Shown here: positions 39,015 through 47,621 of the stretch, in pieces
How the letters are laid out: the number at the start of each line of letters is the position of its first letter
How positions within the stretch are numbered: the stretch's first letter is position 1
Source: Collinsella aerofaciens
GTDB lineage: Bacteria > Actinomycetota > Coriobacteriia > Coriobacteriales > Coriobacteriaceae
DNA length: 64,000 bases
Assembly: GCF_015554145.1 (NCBI RefSeq)
Contig: NZ_JADNHZ010000001.1
Coordinates: forward strand, 1-64,000
Direction of reading: 5' to 3'
The notes under the pieces: model-generated
What the model saw: the letters and a program-made list of their open reading frames with translations, nothing else
Told to the model about the DNA's origin: nothing
Databases searched by the model: none
Program-made: the position numbers and the translations under genes

Positions 39015-40979
39015 TTAGTACATCTTTGCGCCGGCGGGGATGGAGGCGTCGAGCTGGATCAGGTTGAGACGCTCCTCACCATCCTCCTCGTGGATAGCGC
39101 TGATGAGCATGCCGCAGCTGGGAATGCCCATCATCTTGCGCGGCGGCAGATTGGTGATGGCGAGCAAGGTCTTGCCGACCAGGTCCTCGGGCTCATAATA
39201 ACCGTGAATGCCGGAGAGGATGGTACGGTCGGTGCCGGTGCCGTCGTCGAGCGTAAAGTTCAGCAGCTTCTTGGACTTCTTGACGGCCTCGCATGCCTTG
39301 ACCTTCACGGCGCGGAAGTCGCTCTTGGAGAAGGTATCAAAGTCGACGAACTCCTCAAACAGCGGCTCGACGGCAATCTTGGAATAATCAACCGTGGGCT
39401 TGAGCGGCTTGACGAAGGGGCTCGCGGTGTTGCCGGCCTCGGCAGCTTTGGCAGCAGCGGCACCGGACTGGAAACCCTTCTCGGGCTTCATGTGCGGGAA
39501 CAGCAGCACGTCGCGGATGGAAGCCTGGTTGGTGAGCAGCATGACCACGCGGTCGATACCGATGCCGATGCCACCCGCGGGAGGCATACCGTACTCGAGG
39601 GCGCGCACGTAATCCTCGTCGTACTCCATGGCCTCATCGTCGCCACCGGCCTTCTCGGCCATCTGGGCAGCGAAGCGCTCGGCCTGGTCGACCGGGTCGT
39701 TGAGCTCGGAGAACGCGTTGGCGTACTCGTGACCGGCGATGACCAGCTCAAAGCGATGGGTCAGGCGCGGATCATCCTCAAAGCGCTTGGCAAGCGGGCT
39801 AACCTCGATGGGGTAATCGCACACGAAGGTGGGGTTGACGATGGTGTCCTCGCCCAGCTCGTCATAGATCTCGGCGATGATCTTGCCGGCGGTCCACTCG
39901 GGCTTAATCTCCAGGCCCTTCTCGCGTGCGGCGGCAGCAAGCTCCTCAACCGGCGTGTCGATGGTGACCTGCTTACCAATCACGTCAGAGACGATATCGG
40001 TCATGGAACGGCTTGCCCACTCACCAGAAAGGTCGATGGTCTGGCCCTGGTACTCAATAACCTCGGGGTTGCCGATAGCCTTGTTAGCGGCCTTAATGAC
40101 ACCCTGGGCGAGCGCCTTCATGCCCTCGAGATCGGAGAAGGCGCGGTAGGCCTCCATCGTGGTGAACTCGGGGTTATGGGTAAGGTCCATACCCTCGTTG
40201 CGGAAGATGCGGCCGATCTCGAAAACGCGCTCAAAGCCGCCGACGATGCAGCGCTTGAGGTGCAGCTCGGTGGCGATACGCAGGTAGCACTCCTGATCGA
40301 GCGCGTTGAAGTGCGTGATGAACGGCTTGGCAGTAGCTCCGCCCTGGATGGTCTGCAGGATAGGAGTCTCGACCTCCATGTAGCCATCGGACTCCATAAA
40401 GCGGCGGAACGTGGAGAGGATCTGCGAGCGCTTGCGGAAGGTCTCGCGAACGTCGTCGTTGGCGATCAGGTCGACATAACGCTGACGATAGCGGGTCTCC
40501 TTGTCGGAGAGACCGTGGAACTTCTCGGGCAGCGGGCGAACGGCCTTGGACAGCAGCGTCGCGCTCTTGGGGGCAACGGAAAGCTGGCCACGCTTGGTGC
40601 GCACGACTACGCCGGTCACGCCCAGGATATCGCCCAGGTCGAGGGCCTTGAGCGTATTCCAGGCGGCCTCGTCCATATCGTTGATGCGGCAGAACAGCTG
40701 GATCTCGCCGGTCGCGTCGCGCACGACGATGAACATGATCTTGCCCTGACCGCGCTTGGCGACCACACGGCCGCCGATCTTCACGACGTCCTCGGTGTCC
40801 TCGCCATCGGTGAGCTCGGCGTACTTAGTCTCGATGTCGACGACGTAGTCCTCAATCTCGGAGTGCTCGGGATAGGGGTTCTGGCCCGCCTCGAACAGGG
40901 CGGCGCGCTTGGCCAGGCGGGTGGCGCGCTCGTCGTTGAGCGTCGATGCCTGATCGGCGGCGTTCTGGTTCTCTGCCAT
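39015..40979 (-). CDS. lysS: Lysyl-tRNA synthetase (class II) with C-terminal EMAP-type tRNA-binding domain
   Basis: Charges tRNA-Lys. The 654-residue protein is about 150 residues longer than typical bacterial LysRS. It has the OB anticodon-binding domain (KIGGRVVAKRGQGKIMFIVV, about residues 66-85), the class II core with motif 2 FEIGRIFRNEGMDLTHNPEF and motif 3 GGIGIGIDRVVMLL, then a linker and a C-terminal Trbp111/EMAP-like domain from about residue 545 (FSKSDFRAVKVKACEAVKKS; TLLAITNLPPRKMMGIPSCG). That domain is usual in MetRS, and it would add general tRNA affinity. It follows greA in the same direction with a terminator in between. Confidence 0.95.
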   Translation of the reverse strand: MAENQNAADQASTLNDERATRLAKRAALFEAGQNPYPEHSEIEDYVVDIETKYAELTDGEDTEDVVKIGGRVVAKRGQGKIMFIVVRDATGEIQLFCRINDMDEAAWNTLKALDLGDILGVTGVVVRTKRGQLSVAPKSATLLSKAVRPLPEKFHGLSDKETRYRQRYVDLIANDDVRETFRKRSQILSTFRRFMESDGYMEVETPILQTIQGGATAKPFITHFNALDQECYLRIATELHLKRCIVGGFERVFEIGRIFRNEGMDLTHNPEFTTMEAYRAFSDLEGMKALAQGVIKAANKAIGNPEVIEYQGQTIDLSGEWASRSMTDIVSDVIGKQVTIDTPVEELAAAAREKGLEIKPEWTAGKIIAEIYDELGEDTIVNPTFVCDYPIEVSPLAKRFEDDPRLTHRFELVIAGHEYANAFSELNDPVDQAERFAAQMAEKAGGDDEAMEYDEDYVRALEYGMPPAGGIGIGIDRVVMLLTNQASIRDVLLFPHMKPEKGFQSGAAAAKAAEAGNTASPFVKPLKPTVDYSKIAVEPLFEEFVDFDTFSKSDFRAVKVKACEAVKKSKKLLNFTLDDGTGTDRTILSGIHGYYEPEDLVGKTLLAITNLPPRKMMGIPSCGMLISAIHEEDGEERLNLIQLDASIPAGAKMY

Positions 40980-41001
40980 AAGTTAGCTCCTCAAATTAAA
41001 A

Positions 41002-41030
41002 CGCTCCCCAGGATTCGGTCCCAGGGAGCG
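41002..41030 (-). terminator. greA terminator
   Basis: CGCTCCC/GGGAGCG hairpin followed on the minus strand by TTTTAATTT, between greA and lysS. Confidence 0.75.
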
Positions 41031-41058
41031 AAAACATACCTTTACGCGGGACCGTGGT

Positions 41059-41529
41059 CTAGCGTGCGATCTTGGCGATGGTGTAGACGCGAGTCTTGCC
41101 GGAAGGCGTAACGACCTCGACGGAGTCGCCCTCGCCGTGACCAATGATGGCGTGGCCGACCGGAGACTCGTTGGAGATCTTGTGCTCGAGCGAGTTGGTC
41201 TCGGTGGTACCGACGAGCGTGACTTCCATGACCTCACCGTTGGGATCGATCAGAGAAACGGTGGAACCGATGGAGACGGTCAGATCGCCCGTGGTGGCAG
41301 CAACCTGAGCGTTGGCGAGGATGGCCTGAATCTCGGCAATGCGAGCAGCATTCTGGGCCTGCTTGTCCTTGGCGGCGTCGTACTCGGAGTTCTCCGAAAG
41401 GTCGCCGAACGCGCGGGCTTCCTTGATGTCCTCGACGATCTCCTTGGCGTAATCGCCCTCACGCCAAGCGAGCTCCTCGACGAGCTTCTGGCGGCCCTCA
41501 GCGGTCAGTACGATCTGGCTTGCGTCCAT
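41059..41529 (-). CDS. greA: Transcription elongation factor GreA
   Basis: Rescues backtracked RNA polymerase by stimulating cleavage of the nascent RNA. The 156-residue protein has an N-terminal coiled coil (residues 1-75) with the acidic tip FGDLSENSEYDAAKDKQA, and a C-terminal FKBP-like domain with NSLEHKISNESPVGHAIIGH (about residues 112-131). Both tip acidic residues are present. Length and motifs are standard. It lies between the tatA and greA terminators and so is probably a single-gene transcript. Confidence 0.97.
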   Translation of the reverse strand: MDASQIVLTAEGRQKLVEELAWREGDYAKEIVEDIKEARAFGDLSENSEYDAAKDKQAQNAARIAEIQAILANAQVAATTGDLTVSIGSTVSLIDPNGEVMEVTLVGTTETNSLEHKISNESPVGHAIIGHGEGDSVEVVTPSGKTRVYTIAKIAR

Positions 41530-41582
41530 ACGGATATCTCCCCAACTATGATGTAACGATCAACTGTCAACAAAACGAAAAA

Positions 41583-41610
41583 GACCGGCTAGCCTGCGGG
41601 CAAGCCGGTC
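41583..41610 (-). terminator. tatA terminator
   Basis: GACCGGCT/AGCCGGTC hairpin followed on the minus strand by TTTTTCG. Confidence 0.8.
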
Positions 41611-41635
41611 AGGTGCTCACCCCAAAGGGATGGGA

Positions 41636-41911
41636 CTACTCTGCGTCCGCGTCGCTGTCCTCTGCCTTCTTTTGCTTGGCAGCAGCGAGCTTGGCCTCGA
41701 GCTCTGCGATCTCCTTGTCCTCCTCGGACTGCTCGACCACGACCTCCTCGGCCTGCTTGGTTTCGCCCTTATCGTCGCCCTCCATACCCTCGCGGATATT
41801 CTTGACGGTAGAGCCGAGGGACTTGCCGAGCTTCGGCAGGTTCTTGGGCCCGAAGATAATCAGGACAACAACGAGAATAATGATGAGCTCAGGAGCCCTC
41901 AGTCCAAACAT
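41636..41911 (-). CDS. tatA: Twin-arginine translocase subunit TatA
   Basis: Forms the Tat pore for folded proteins. The 91-residue protein starts MFGLRAPELIIILVVVLIIF, with one N-terminal membrane helix, the conserved hinge FGPKNLPKLGKSLG (about residues 20-33), an amphipathic helix (TVKNIREGMEGDD), and an acidic/Ala-Lys-rich tail. The ATG at 41911 has GGAGG five bases upstream; longer in-frame forms run through a tRNA gene and are not real. tatC is not adjacent. Confidence 0.93.
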   Translation of the reverse strand: MFGLRAPELIIILVVVLIIFGPKNLPKLGKSLGSTVKNIREGMEGDDKGETKQAEEVVVEQSEEDKEIAELEAKLAAAKQKKAEDSDADAE

Positions 41912-41990
41912 GTAGACCTCCACAATACAGCGAGACAAGCTCGAATGAGTATACCGCGGGTGTCGCGGTATCACAACAATAGCTAAAAAA

Positions 41991-42013
41991 AGGGACCGCA
42001 AGAAGCGGTCCCT
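41991..42013 (-). terminator. tRNA-Pro terminator
   Basis: AGGGACCGC/GCGGTCCCT hairpin followed on the minus strand by a run of seven T. Confidence 0.85.
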
Positions 42014-42023
42014 CCTCATGCTC

Positions 42024-42100
42024 TGGTCGGGTTGACTGGATTTGAACCAGCGACCCCTGCGTCCCGAACGCAGTGCTCTACCAAACTGAGCCACAACCCG
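42024..42100 (-). tRNA. tRNA-Pro (anticodon CGG)
   Basis: A 77-base cloverleaf. The acceptor stem is CGGGTTG/CAACCCG, the anticodon loop TTCGGGA reads CGG, and CCA is encoded. It is a single gene 37 bases downstream of ispE. Confidence 0.96.
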
Positions 42101-42137
42101 TTAGCTCGACTATAGTAACAAAGATTTCCGTCGTGTG

Positions 42138-43046
42138 CTAGAGAAATTTTAATTTCTTTGGCGCTTCAATGCGAACCGTGTTGGGAATGAGCTCCGTCGC
42201 GCAGGACCACCAGCCGTTTTGCAGGGCAGCGTCGGCAAGCCTTTCGGCCGTGGCGGCGGTGTCGCAAATGGCAAACGAGCAGGCACCCGATCCGCACACA
42301 TCTACAGCAACCGTGCCGTCCTGTTTACGCAGCCAATCGAGAACCATTTGAATCTGCGGCTCCATCTGTGCGGAAATGACACCTAGGTTGTTATGGATGA
42401 GCGCATATGCCGTCTCGGCATCACCAGCACGCAAGGCAGAAGCTATCGCGCCGGGCTTGTCTGCAGGCACCGGGGCCTCGTCAAAACGTCGATAGGCTTC
42501 AATTGTCGAAACACTTGCCTCGCGCGGCTTGACCAACACGACGGGCGTTGCGGGCAGCGCGGGATACTCAGTTGCCAGCACGTCTCCCCCACCTACGTAG
42601 AACGCAGGGCTCGCGTGCAAAAAGAACGGGACGTCAGCACCAATACCCCGCGCAATGTCGTCGAGCGCGGGGTCGGTGCGATCAATTCCCCAGAGCTCCG
42701 CCAAGGCGACAATGACCGCGGCCGCATCCGTCGAGGGGCCGCCCAAGCCGGCGCACAATGGAATGCGCTTCTCAATCGTCACGCAGATGTTTGCCTCGCG
42801 ACCATAATGCTCGGCCATAGCAACCGCAGCCCGATACGCCGTATTCTTTTGCATGGGAAAATCTGATGCCGGAACCGTCTGGACGGTCAGCGCCTGCGCC
42901 GGCGCGACCGTCACGGAATCGGAAAGACCGACGGCTGCCATCAGGGAATCGACCCTGTGGTAGCCGCGGTCATCGCGCTCGGTATGAACCCCCAGGTAGA
43001 GGTTAATCTTTGCCGGCGCGGAAAGAGTCAGGGACCGATCGGTCAC
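42138..43046 (-). CDS. ispE: 4-diphosphocytidyl-2-C-methyl-D-erythritol kinase
   Basis: GHMP kinase that phosphorylates CDP-ME in the MEP pathway. The 302-residue protein begins with the APAKINLYLGV motif, has the ATP-binding PLCAGLGGPSTDAAAVI (about residues 96-112, GLGGxSxDAA), and a C-terminal VCGSGACSFAI motif (about 250). It follows veg by two bases. Together with ispD and ispF at 16.4-17.6 kb this supports a MEP isoprenoid route. Confidence 0.94.
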   Translation of the reverse strand: MTDRSLTLSAPAKINLYLGVHTERDDRGYHRVDSLMAAVGLSDSVTVAPAQALTVQTVPASDFPMQKNTAYRAAVAMAEHYGREANICVTIEKRIPLCAGLGGPSTDAAAVIVALAELWGIDRTDPALDDIARGIGADVPFFLHASPAFYVGGGDVLATEYPALPATPVVLVKPREASVSTIEAYRRFDEAPVPADKPGAIASALRAGDAETAYALIHNNLGVISAQMEPQIQMVLDWLRKQDGTVAVDVCGSGACSFAICDTAATAERLADAALQNGWWSCATELIPNTVRIEAPKKLKFL

Positions 43047-43048
43047 CG

Positions 43049-43345
43049 CTAGTGCTCCTCGAGCTGGTTGCCGAGCGGGGTAAAGATATGCTCGCCGCTC
43101 TCGGGGTCGAACAGTTCGACCTGCCCGGTGAGGACATCGATATACTGGTAGGACTGACGCGACTTGCGGCCGCGACGTTCGTCAACCTCGACGATAAAGA
43201 CGGCGGGGTGGACGCTCTTGATGGTGCCCATGCGCTCGACGACGCGGGTGCGGCCCATGTTGGCCTTCACCTTGACGCGATCGCCCACCATATCGGTCAG
43301 CTTCTCGTGGATGTCGTCGACGTGATTGACTTCCATCTCTTCCAT
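43049..43345 (-). CDS. veg: Veg family protein
   Basis: A 98-residue Veg/DUF1021 protein. The conserved block VGDRVKVKANMGRTRVVERM and KSVHPAVFIVEVDER is intact. In B. subtilis Veg affects biofilm matrix genes; its molecular role is not settled. The start at 43345 has GGAGG eight bases upstream. veg directly precedes ispE, an order also found in Bacillus (veg-sspF-ispE), which supports the call. Confidence 0.88.
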   Translation of the reverse strand: MEEMEVNHVDDIHEKLTDMVGDRVKVKANMGRTRVVERMGTIKSVHPAVFIVEVDERRGRKSRQSYQYIDVLTGQVELFDPESGEHIFTPLGNQLEEH

Positions 43346-43515
43346 GAACAGGGCCTCCAGAAGGTGCAATTCAAAAAGGGGATAATACCCCTAAGATAGA
43401 CAAAACTCTAATACTATAGCACCCTGCTGCCGCCATACGCAAGTAGCTAAATAAGCCCCGTCCCAAATACGTACCAGACGACAACCTCGCATGACCAGTT
43501 CACGTCAGCGAACGA

Positions 43516-43606
43516 CCACCATTCGAGCCAAGGTGTCGCGAAAGAGGAGCGACGCGTACTTTGGTACGCGAGCGACGGTTTGAGCGACAGATTGGCCGAA
43601 TGGTGG
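43516..43606. ncRNA. Two-level hairpin element E3 (candidate structured RNA)
   Basis: The outer arms CCACCATTCG (43516-43525) and CGAATGGTGG (43597-43606) pair perfectly, then CCAA/TTGG and TCGC/GCGA. The inner GCGAAAGAGGAGCGAC, the stem GCGTAC/GTACGC and the 3' block GCGACGGTTTGAG nearly match E2. It lies 46 bases after the dtd stop on the minus strand. Confidence 0.55.
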
Positions 43607-43623
43607 CCGTGCAGCGTCGAGTA

Positions 43624-43651
43624 GTTACGCGGTTTGGTAAAACCGCGTAAC
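43624..43651 (-). terminator. dtd 3' hairpin GTTACGCGGTT
   Basis: GTTACGCGGTTT (43624-43635) pairs with AAACCGCGTAAC (43640-43651) across a four-base loop, immediately after the dtd stop. The linker GCAGCGTCGAG to E3 is shared with lysS/E4. Confidence 0.65.
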
Positions 43652-44098
43652 CTAAAGGCTGTCGGTATCGAGGACGATGGTGAATGGGCCGTCGTTGACG
43701 AGGTCGACTTTCATATCGGCGCCAAAGATGCCATGCGCCACGTGTTCGACATCTTGACGAACGAGCGTCAGGAAGTACTCGTAGAGCTCGTTGGCGACAT
43801 CGGGGGCGCCGGCATCCGTAAACGATGGGCGGCGGCCGTGACGGCAATCGGCGAACAGCGTGAACTGCGACACTACGAGAACCTCGCCGTCGACATCGGC
43901 AAGTGCCAGGTTGGTCTTACCGTTCTCGTCCTCGTTAATGCGCAAGCCGCGGAGCTTGCCCCACAGCTTATCGGCCTCGGCGCGCGTGTCGCCGTGGCCC
44001 ACGCCCAGCAGCACCAGATAGCCGCGCCCAATTTTGCCCACGCACTCGCCGTCGAACGTTACGCCGGCGTTGAGTACGCGCTGCACCACCGCACGCAC
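43652..44098 (-). CDS. dtd: D-aminoacyl-tRNA deacylase
   Basis: Hydrolyses D-amino acids from mischarged tRNAs. The 148-residue protein begins [20 protein letters not shown] and carries the two active-site signatures: [17 protein letters not shown] (about residues 77-93) and [10 protein letters not shown] (about 134-143, the cross-subunit Gly-Pro motif in xxGP form). Length matches the family. It starts three bases after the rdgB stop, so both are probably in the murI-rph-rdgB-dtd transcript. Confidence 0.95.
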   Translation of the reverse strand: MRAVVQRVLNAGVTFDGECVGKIGRGYLVLLGVGHGDTRAEADKLWGKLRGLRINEDENGKTNLALADVDGEVLVVSQFTLFADCRHGRRPSFTDAGAPDVANELYEYFLTLVRQDVEHVAHGIFGADMKVDLVNDGPFTIVLDTDSL

Positions 44099-44101
44099 GG
44101 C

Positions 44102-44743
44102 CTACTCCTCGCCCGTCAGTTTGGCGGACAGATGCTCGAGCGCGTGGAAACGATGGCTGATGGCGTTCTTCTCGTCCGCCGTCAGCTCGGCCATGGTCTT
44201 GCCCGGCGTGTCGACCGGCAGGAACAGCGGGTCATAGCCAAAGCCGTGATCGCCGCGGCCCTCGTGTGCGATAACGCCCTCGCAGGCGCCCTCGCCATAG
44301 GTGACCAGACCATCCGTGTCGATAAGCGCAACGACGCTCATAAAGCGCGCGGTGCGGTCCTCGTCCGCCACGCCTTCCAGGTTAACGAGAAGCTTGGCGT
44401 TGTTGGCGGCATCGTCTCCGTGCACGCCCGCATAGCGCGCGCTATACACGCCCGGCTCGCCGTCAAGCGCGTCGACGACCAAGCCAGAATCGTCGGCGAT
44501 GGCCATGAGCCCCGTCTCTTCGACGGCAGCCTGCGCCTTGATGATGGCGTTCTCCAAAAACGTCGTGCCGTTTTCCTCGGGGTCCTCAAAATCGCCCAGC
44601 TGGCCGAGCGCCACAAAGCGAACCTCGGGCATGACCTTGCCTAAAATGGCCTCGATCTCGGTGAGCTTATGGGCGTTGCCCGTTGCCACGACAATGGTCG
44701 CCGCCGGGTCGAGGGTGTCGATGTCGATCTTCTCAAGTGCCAT
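44102..44743 (-). CDS. rdgB: XTP/dITP diphosphatase (non-canonical purine NTP pyrophosphatase)
   Basis: Removes ITP, XTP and their deoxy forms from the nucleotide pool. The 213-residue protein has the family start IVVATGNAHKLTEIEAIL (about residues 17-34), FLENAIIKAQAAVEETGL and ADDSGLVVDALDGEPGVYSA (about 80-99), and GFGYDPLFLPV (about 168). A GGAGACC lies before the ATG. It clusters with murI, rph and dtd, as in many bacteria. Confidence 0.95.
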   Translation of the reverse strand: MALEKIDIDTLDPAATIVVATGNAHKLTEIEAILGKVMPEVRFVALGQLGDFEDPEENGTTFLENAIIKAQAAVEETGLMAIADDSGLVVDALDGEPGVYSARYAGVHGDDAANNAKLLVNLEGVADEDRTARFMSVVALIDTDGLVTYGEGACEGVIAHEGRGDHGFGYDPLFLPVDTPGKTMAELTADEKNAISHRFHALEHLSAKLTGEE

Positions 44744-44886
44744 GAGTGGTCTCCTTGTCTCTATAGCAATGCCGCGCCGAGGGCGACGAGGGCCTCCGCC
44801 TCTCCCCTCTCAATCAACGGCAGTCTTATACTTCGACGTTTTCCCAGATAAAACCTGCCAAAATAAACCTGTCCCTTTTTGGCAGG

Positions 44887-45612
44887 TTAGGCGATGGCTT
44901 GGCGCTGAAGCTCGATGAGCTCGGCGATGCCTTTGTCGCCCAGGTCGAGCAGGGCGTTGAGGCGTTTGCGGTCGAAGGGCGCCTGCTCGCCGGTGCCCTG
45001 GAGCTCGATCATCTCACCGGTGTCGGTGGCGACGAGGTTCATGTCGACCTCGGCGTGGCTGTCCTCGGAATAATCGAGGTCAAGCAGCGTATTGCCGTCG
45101 ACAACGCCCATGGAGATGGCAGCCACCTGGCCGGTAAGCGGGATGCGCTCGATCTTGCCCGCCTCGACCCACATGGCGAGGGCGTCGTGCAGCGCCACCC
45201 AGGCGCCGGTAATGCTCGCCGTACGCGTACCGCCATCGGCCTGAATCACATCGCAGTCGACGGTGACGGTGTACTCGCCGAGCGCTTTCATGTTGACGAC
45301 GGTACGCAGGCTGCGGCCAATGAGGCGCTCGATCTCCATGGAGCGACCCTTGCGGTTGGCATGCTCGCGCTTGCAGCGCTTGCCGGTCGACGTCGGCAGC
45401 ATGGCGTATTCCGCGGTCACCCAGCCGGCCTTAGCTCCCTTTCGCCAGCCCGGCACGCCCTCCTCGATAGTGGCGGCGCACAACACGCGCGTGTCGCCAA
45501 ACTCGGCCAAACACGAGCCGTGGGCGTGCTTCATGACGCCACGGGTGAGCTTAACGGGGCGCAACTCGTTGACGGCGCGGCCGTTGGCGCGGTTGACCTG
45601 CATGTACTCCAT
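44887..45612 (-). CDS. rph: Ribonuclease PH
   Basis: Phosphorolytic 3'-5' exoribonuclease that trims tRNA 3' ends. The 241-residue protein has the conserved [20 protein letters not shown] (about residues 35-54), [19 protein letters not shown] (about 88-106), [20 protein letters not shown] (about 119-138), and the C-terminal GTGEQAPF phosphate-binding-type motif. The length is standard and no frameshift is present. It lies 54 bases after murI in the same direction. Confidence 0.96.
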   Translation of the reverse strand: MEYMQVNRANGRAVNELRPVKLTRGVMKHAHGSCLAEFGDTRVLCAATIEEGVPGWRKGAKAGWVTAEYAMLPTSTGKRCKREHANRKGRSMEIERLIGRSLRTVVNMKALGEYTVTVDCDVIQADGGTRTASITGAWVALHDALAMWVEAGKIERIPLTGQVAAISMGVVDGNTLLDLDYSEDSHAEVDMNLVATDTGEMIELQGTGEQAPFDRKRLNALLDLGDKGIAELIELQRQAIA

Positions 45613-45666
45613 AGAAAAATCCTTTCGGCAAAAGGTGTGGCGAAGGCTCTGACGGCGGCCTTACAT

Positions 45667-46551
45667 CTATTTCAGCTCATCGATATCGATATGCTCAATG
45701 CTCTTGAGCGGCTGACCAAAGATAAAGCTGCCCGCCACCGCAAACTCGGCAATGTTATCGGCCGTCGTGGCAAAACGATGCTGCGGCTCGGCGGCGACGC
45801 CCGCCAGCTGCTCACGGCGCGTGAGGATATCGGTCAGCTCGCGGGTGGTCTCCTCGGCGGAGCTCACCACGCGTACCCCGGGTCCTAGCGCATGGCGGAT
45901 GGGACCCACCAGCAGCGGGAAGTGCGTACAGCCGAGCACCACGGTATCGATGCCACGATCGTGCAGCGGCTCGACTGTGGCGCCGACCAGCGCGCGAACG
46001 GCTGGCGTATCAAAAATATCCTCGTTCTCGAGCCACTGCTCCTGCAGATGCGCGCCCGAGGCGAGCTCATGCTCAACGACCTCGACAAAGCTCGAAGCCG
46101 GGCAGCCATACACATCGACACCAGCATCCAAATCCTGGATGGCACGCGTGTAGGCGCCCGAGCGAATGGTGAGGTTGGTGGCGAGCACGCCCACGCGACG
46201 CGTGCGCGTGCTGTTAATGGCGGCGCGTGCGCCCGGGGCGATCACACCGATCACGGGAACGTCGAGCACTTGTTGAGCCAAACGCAAGGCCGCGGCGGTC
46301 GCCGTGTTGCAGGCGATGACCATAATCTTGACGTCGTGCTTCGACAGCCAACGGCCCGCCTGCAACGCAAACGAGCGCACCTCATCCTCGGTGCGCGTGC
46401 CGTAGGGGCAGCGTTTGGTGTCGCCGAAGTAGTAGACGGACTCATGCGGCAGCGCCGTCGCAATCGCGCGCGCAACCGTCAGACCGCCCAAACCAGAATC
46501 GAACACGCCAATCGGGCGCGTGTCGCCTGCCGGATTCTCGATATCGGACAT
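45667..46551 (-). CDS. murI: Glutamate racemase
   Basis: Makes D-glutamate for peptidoglycan. The 294-residue protein has the first catalytic region GVFDSGLGGLTVARAI (about residues 13-28), the first catalytic Cys in VIACNTATAAALR (about 77-89), and the second in VLGCTHFPLLVG (about 198-209). Both Cys are present. It heads a murI-rph-rdgB-dtd gene cluster. Confidence 0.95.
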   Translation of the reverse strand: MSDIENPAGDTRPIGVFDSGLGGLTVARAIATALPHESVYYFGDTKRCPYGTRTEDEVRSFALQAGRWLSKHDVKIMVIACNTATAAALRLAQQVLDVPVIGVIAPGARAAINSTRTRRVGVLATNLTIRSGAYTRAIQDLDAGVDVYGCPASSFVEVVEHELASGAHLQEQWLENEDIFDTPAVRALVGATVEPLHDRGIDTVVLGCTHFPLLVGPIRHALGPGVRVVSSAEETTRELTDILTRREQLAGVAAEPQHRFATTADNIAEFAVAGSFIFGQPLKSIEHIDIDELK

Positions 46552-46602
46552 TACCTCACCAGTCTCTCTCGAAAAGACATGTCCAAGTGCGGCGACGCCG
46601 CG

Positions 46603-47514
46603 CTACGAACGCGCCGCGACCAGCAGCTCTGCCGTCGCCGCCCAACCGTCGACAATTTTGCCGCGCGTAACGAAAGCGTTCTCGCAAGCAGCCAGGAACT
46701 CGGGCGCACCGGCGCTTGTCAGGCCGTTCTCGACCAGGCAGAACATGCCCACATGGTCGGCCATGTAGAAGTCGGACTCGGAGTCGCCGAGCGCAAGCGT
46801 CTCCTCGCGCTCGATCCCCAGGTGCTCGCAGAAGCGCGCAATGGCAACGCCCTTGTTGAGCCCCGCGGGGTTGATGTTGAATGCGCGGCCGTCCTCGACG
46901 CGATTAAGCTCAAGCGTCGTCGGCTTGGACAGGTGAGTCAGATGGCCGTTGCAAGCCCAGACCAGACCGCAGCCGGCCTCGTCGAGGATGGCCTGGACCT
47001 CATCGTCGGGCACATCGCCGCGCATGCCGACGGTGACCTCACGGTACTTGTAGCCGGTCGACATGTCGTTGTGGTACTCGATCTTGTGCGGCCAGCGGGC
47101 GAGGATCTTCTCGCACACGCCGGTCTGCTCGATCACCTGGTGCGGCGTGAGACCGCAAGAGGAGTCGTAGGGCATATCGCCGGTCAGATACTCCCAATCG
47201 TTGGCCTTGAGGTCGTACATGATCAGGCCACCCATCTCGCCGATGTAGGAATTGAGGCCGAGCACGCGCGCATCCTCGTGGATCATGGTGCGGTTGCGGC
47301 CCGAGGTGGGAACCACCTGAATACCAGCGCGGGCAAGTGCTACGACGGCCTCGACGAGTTTGGTCGAGGGATTGCCGTCGTTGTCGCGCAGCACGCACGA
47401 GCCGGGTGCGAGCATCGTGGCATCTAGGTCGGTAAAGACGTACTTGACCTTGGCCAAGCGCTCGCGCATCTCGCCCGAAAGCTCGGCAACGGTCGGCAGG
47501 GTGTTGTGGGACAT
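46603..47514 (-). CDS. HAD-superfamily hydrolase (Cof/MPGP-like)
   Basis: A 303-residue phosphatase-type protein. Motif I is VFTDLDATML (about residues 25-34; Asp-x-Asp), motif II lies in VVPTSGRNRTM (about 63), and motifs III/IV in NKGVAIARF and LALGDSESDFYMAD (about 232-260). A C2-type cap lies between. The third residue after DxD is Ala rather than Gly (DLDAT for DxDGT), so specificity may differ from Cof phosphatases. The substrate is unknown. Start: ATG at 47514 with GGAG upstream. It lies between murE and murI in the same direction, without other functional clues. Confidence 0.85.
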   Translation of the reverse strand: MSHNTLPTVAELSGEMRERLAKVKYVFTDLDATMLAPGSCVLRDNDGNPSTKLVEAVVALARAGIQVVPTSGRNRTMIHEDARVLGLNSYIGEMGGLIMYDLKANDWEYLTGDMPYDSSCGLTPHQVIEQTGVCEKILARWPHKIEYHNDMSTGYKYREVTVGMRGDVPDDEVQAILDEAGCGLVWACNGHLTHLSKPTTLELNRVEDGRAFNINPAGLNKGVAIARFCEHLGIEREETLALGDSESDFYMADHVGMFCLVENGLTSAGAPEFLAACENAFVTRGKIVDGWAATAELLVAARS

Positions 47515-47621
47515 GGTTACTCCGTTTACGTAGAAGGGTTTGGGCTTGGACGGCATGTTTTGATTGAGGGAACACGCTTATGGCGACAGCGCACTCAGGG
47601 CGCCGCCGCCATCATGGTTCA

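Noticed and set aside
41912-42094. N-terminal extension of tatA to 42094
   Set aside because: The extension is translated from the tRNA-Pro gene and its flank. The 41911 start has a proper ribosome site and begins with the usual membrane helix.
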